This document shows, one piece after another, positions 62,734 to 64,000 of a stretch of 64,000 bases of DNA. Source of the stretch: Saccharopolyspora hirsuta (lineage in GTDB: Bacteria > Actinomycetota > Actinomycetes > Mycobacteriales > Pseudonocardiaceae). The stretch spans positions 434,001-498,000 of the forward strand of contig NZ_VWPH01000007.1 of the NCBI RefSeq assembly GCF_008630535.1, written 5' to 3'. A program made the translations under genes and the position numbers. The notes beneath the pieces are model-generated. The model searched no databases. It was not told the origin of the DNA and saw nothing but the letters and a program-made list of their open reading frames with translations. Numbering within the stretch: position 1 is the first letter of the stretch; each line of letters opens with the position of its first letter.

Positions 62734-64000
62734 ATGACCCAGCTCTGGCCTGCCCCTGTCGCTGCCGGTGCGGTGCGCGCGACCGTCCCGGTTCCCGGTT
62801 CGAAGTCGATCACCAACCGGGCGCTGGTGCTCGCCGCGCTCGCCGACGGCCCTTCGACGCTGCGTGCTCCGCTGCGCAGCCGGGACACCGAGCTGATGGC
62901 CGGTGCGCTGCGCTCTCTCGGGGTCGCGATCCAGGACGGGCCGGACGGCTCGTGGCAGGTCACCCCGGCCGCGCTGCGCGGACCGGCGGAGGTCGACTGC
63001 GGTCTGGCGGGCACCGTCATGCGGTTCGTGCCGCCGATCGCCGCACTCGCCTCCGGGCGAATCACCTTCGACGGCGACCCGCACGCCCGGAAGCGCCCGC
63101 TCGGCGCGGTCCTGGACGCGCTGCGCGCGCTCGGCGCCGACATCGACGGCGACGCGCTGCCGTTCCAGGTCAACGGTGCCGGGAAGCTGCCCGGCGGTGC
63201 GGTGACCATCGACGCGTCCGCGTCCTCGCAGTTCGTCTCCGGGCTGCTGCTGTCGGCGCCGCGGTTCGAGCAGGGCGTGGTGGTCCGGCACGCGGGCGAG
63301 CCGGTGCCGTCGCTGCCGCACATCGAGATGACGGTGTCGATGCTGCGCGCCGCCGGGGTCGAGGTGGACGACCAGGAGCCCGACACCTGGCGCGTGGCCC
63401 CCGGCCCGATCCGGGCGCTCGACCTGGACGTCGAGCCCGACCTGTCCAACGCCACCCCGTTCCTCGCCGCCGCGGCCGCCACCGGCGGCGCGGTGACCGT
63501 CCCCGGCTGGCCGACCCGGACCACGCAGGCCGGTGACGCGATCCGCGACATCCTCGCCCAGATGGGCGCCCAGGTGGAGCTCACCGGCGACGGCCTGACC
63601 GTCACCGGTCCCGCCGAGCTCAACGCCGTCGACCTCGACCTGCACGACGTCGGCGAGCTCACCCCCACCGTGGCCGCGCTGGCCGCGCTGGCGACCGGCC
63701 GTTCCCGGCTGCGCGGGGTCGCGCACCTGCGCGGGCACGAGACCGACCGGCTCGCCGCGCTGCAGACCGAGCTGACCAAGCTGGGCGGCGCGGTCGAGCA
63801 GACCGAGGACGGCCTGGTCATCGAGCCCCGGCCGCTGCACGGCGGGAACTGGCACTCCTACGCCGACCACCGGATGGCCACCGCTGGCGCGATCCTCGGG
63901 CTGCGGGTCCCGGGGGTGCTGGTCGAGGACATCGCGACCACCGGCAAGACCATCCCCGACTTCCCCGGGATGTGGGCGGCGATGCTCGGAGGAGATGCGT
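62734..64000 (+). CDS. aroA: 3-phosphoshikimate 1-carboxyvinyltransferase (EPSP synthase), 3' end outside window
   Basis: 422 codons are visible and no stop is reached; the family length is about 430, so only a few residues are missing. It joins shikimate-3-phosphate and phosphoenolpyruvate in aromatic amino acid synthesis. Marks: [20 protein letters not shown] near 22, [15 protein letters not shown] near 91, [14 protein letters not shown], and the C-terminal [16 protein letters not shown] and [12 protein letters not shown]. The ATG at 62734 gives the normal start; GATCAT ends six bases upstream. R1 cluster F lies in its upstream region. The order SRAP-aroA is as in mycobacteria. Confidence 0.96.
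   Translation, partial: MTQLWPAPVAAGAVRATVPVPGSKSITNRALVLAALADGPSTLRAPLRSRDTELMAGALRSLGVAIQDGPDGSWQVTPAALRGPAEVDCGLAGTVMRFVPPIAALASGRITFDGDPHARKRPLGAVLDALRALGADIDGDALPFQVNGAGKLPGGAVTIDASASSQFVSGLLLSAPRFEQGVVVRHAGEPVPSLPHIEMTVSMLRAAGVEVDDQEPDTWRVAPGPIRALDLDVEPDLSNATPFLAAAAATGGAVTVPGWPTRTTQAGDAIRDILAQMGAQVELTGDGLTVTGPAELNAVDLDLHDVGELTPTVAALAALATGRSRLRGVAHLRGHETDRLAALQTELTKLGGAVEQTEDGLVIEPRPLHGGNWHSYADHRMATAGAILGLRVPGVLVEDIATTGKTIPDFPGMWAAMLGGDA

Overview
The window is a piece of a high-GC actinomycete chromosome, most likely from the Pseudonocardiaceae (Saccharopolyspora- or Amycolatopsis-like). The evidence is extreme G/C bias at third codon positions, many GTG starts, a Kgd-type 2-oxoglutarate decarboxylase followed by a DUF6104 protein, a nickel superoxide dismutase with its SodX protease, a WhiB1 orthologue, a PdtaS-type kinase, a SigR/RsrA pair, the 24-residue ribosomal protein bL37, and a SARP-type regulator. 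Both edges cut genes: a fused ABC exporter at base 1 and aroA at base 64000.

Layout. 1-7.5 kb: ABC exporter end, kgd, DUF6104, a RibD/DHFR-fold reductase. 7.7-10.2 kb: a leftward group (2OG-Fe(II) oxygenase, PLP dehydratase, ABM protein). 10.5-13.7 kb: threonine catabolism (tdh-kbl) overlapping a LysR gene. 13.7-21.5 kb: small two- and three-gene units, each with its own regulator (LysR/DoxX; TetR/FAD monooxygenase/membrane protein), and an orphan AbiEi-like protein. 21.5-29.4 kb: a complete histidine utilisation operon (hutH-hutU-M20 amidohydrolase-hutF-hutI) with a divergent IclR regulator. 29.8-33.1 kb: an osmoprotectant ABC importer operon. 33.4-43.7 kb: a BpsA-like polyamine synthase, a YczE protein, a TetR/hydrolase pair, a PAS-GGDEF-EAL protein, malic enzyme, a sugar epimerase, and sodX/sodN. 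44-55.5 kb: a lower-GC P63C gene of probable mobile origin, oxidoreductases, a 1032-residue SARP-NB-ARC-TPR regulator, GlxA/DJ-1/phosphatase genes, a SAT-type acetyltransferase and a lipid kinase. 55.7-64 kb: a block whose order (whiB1, pdtaS, sigR/rsrA, SRAP, aroA) parallels the Mycobacterium tuberculosis Rv3219-Rv3227 region.

The most unusual feature is the intergenic DNA. Four families of short palindromic or semi-palindromic repeats recur between genes and, as far as I can see, never inside them. R1 has 22 units in six clusters (core GGAAGGGAACCTTCCTGTCA, a triloop hairpin). R2 is a 17-bp-stem hairpin present on both sides of the AbiEi-like gene. R3 is about 115-160 bp; two copies flank the BpsA-like gene and one inverted copy precedes the polyamine-acetyltransferase-like gene. 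R4 is an AT-rich 20-bp palindrome present twice. I know of no named family for any of them.

Many local regulatory sites can also be read: palindromes or direct repeats at the TetR, IclR, SARP, ABM and quinone-reductase promoters; tandem CRP-type sites before whiB1; a SigR-type autoregulatory promoter before a two-start sigR; and a recurring arrangement of a TANNNT -10 hexamer 6-8 bases before the start codon, pointing to common leaderless transcription. No tRNA, rRNA, CRISPR array or intact insertion sequence was seen. All functional calls come from reading motifs by eye; no database search was run.
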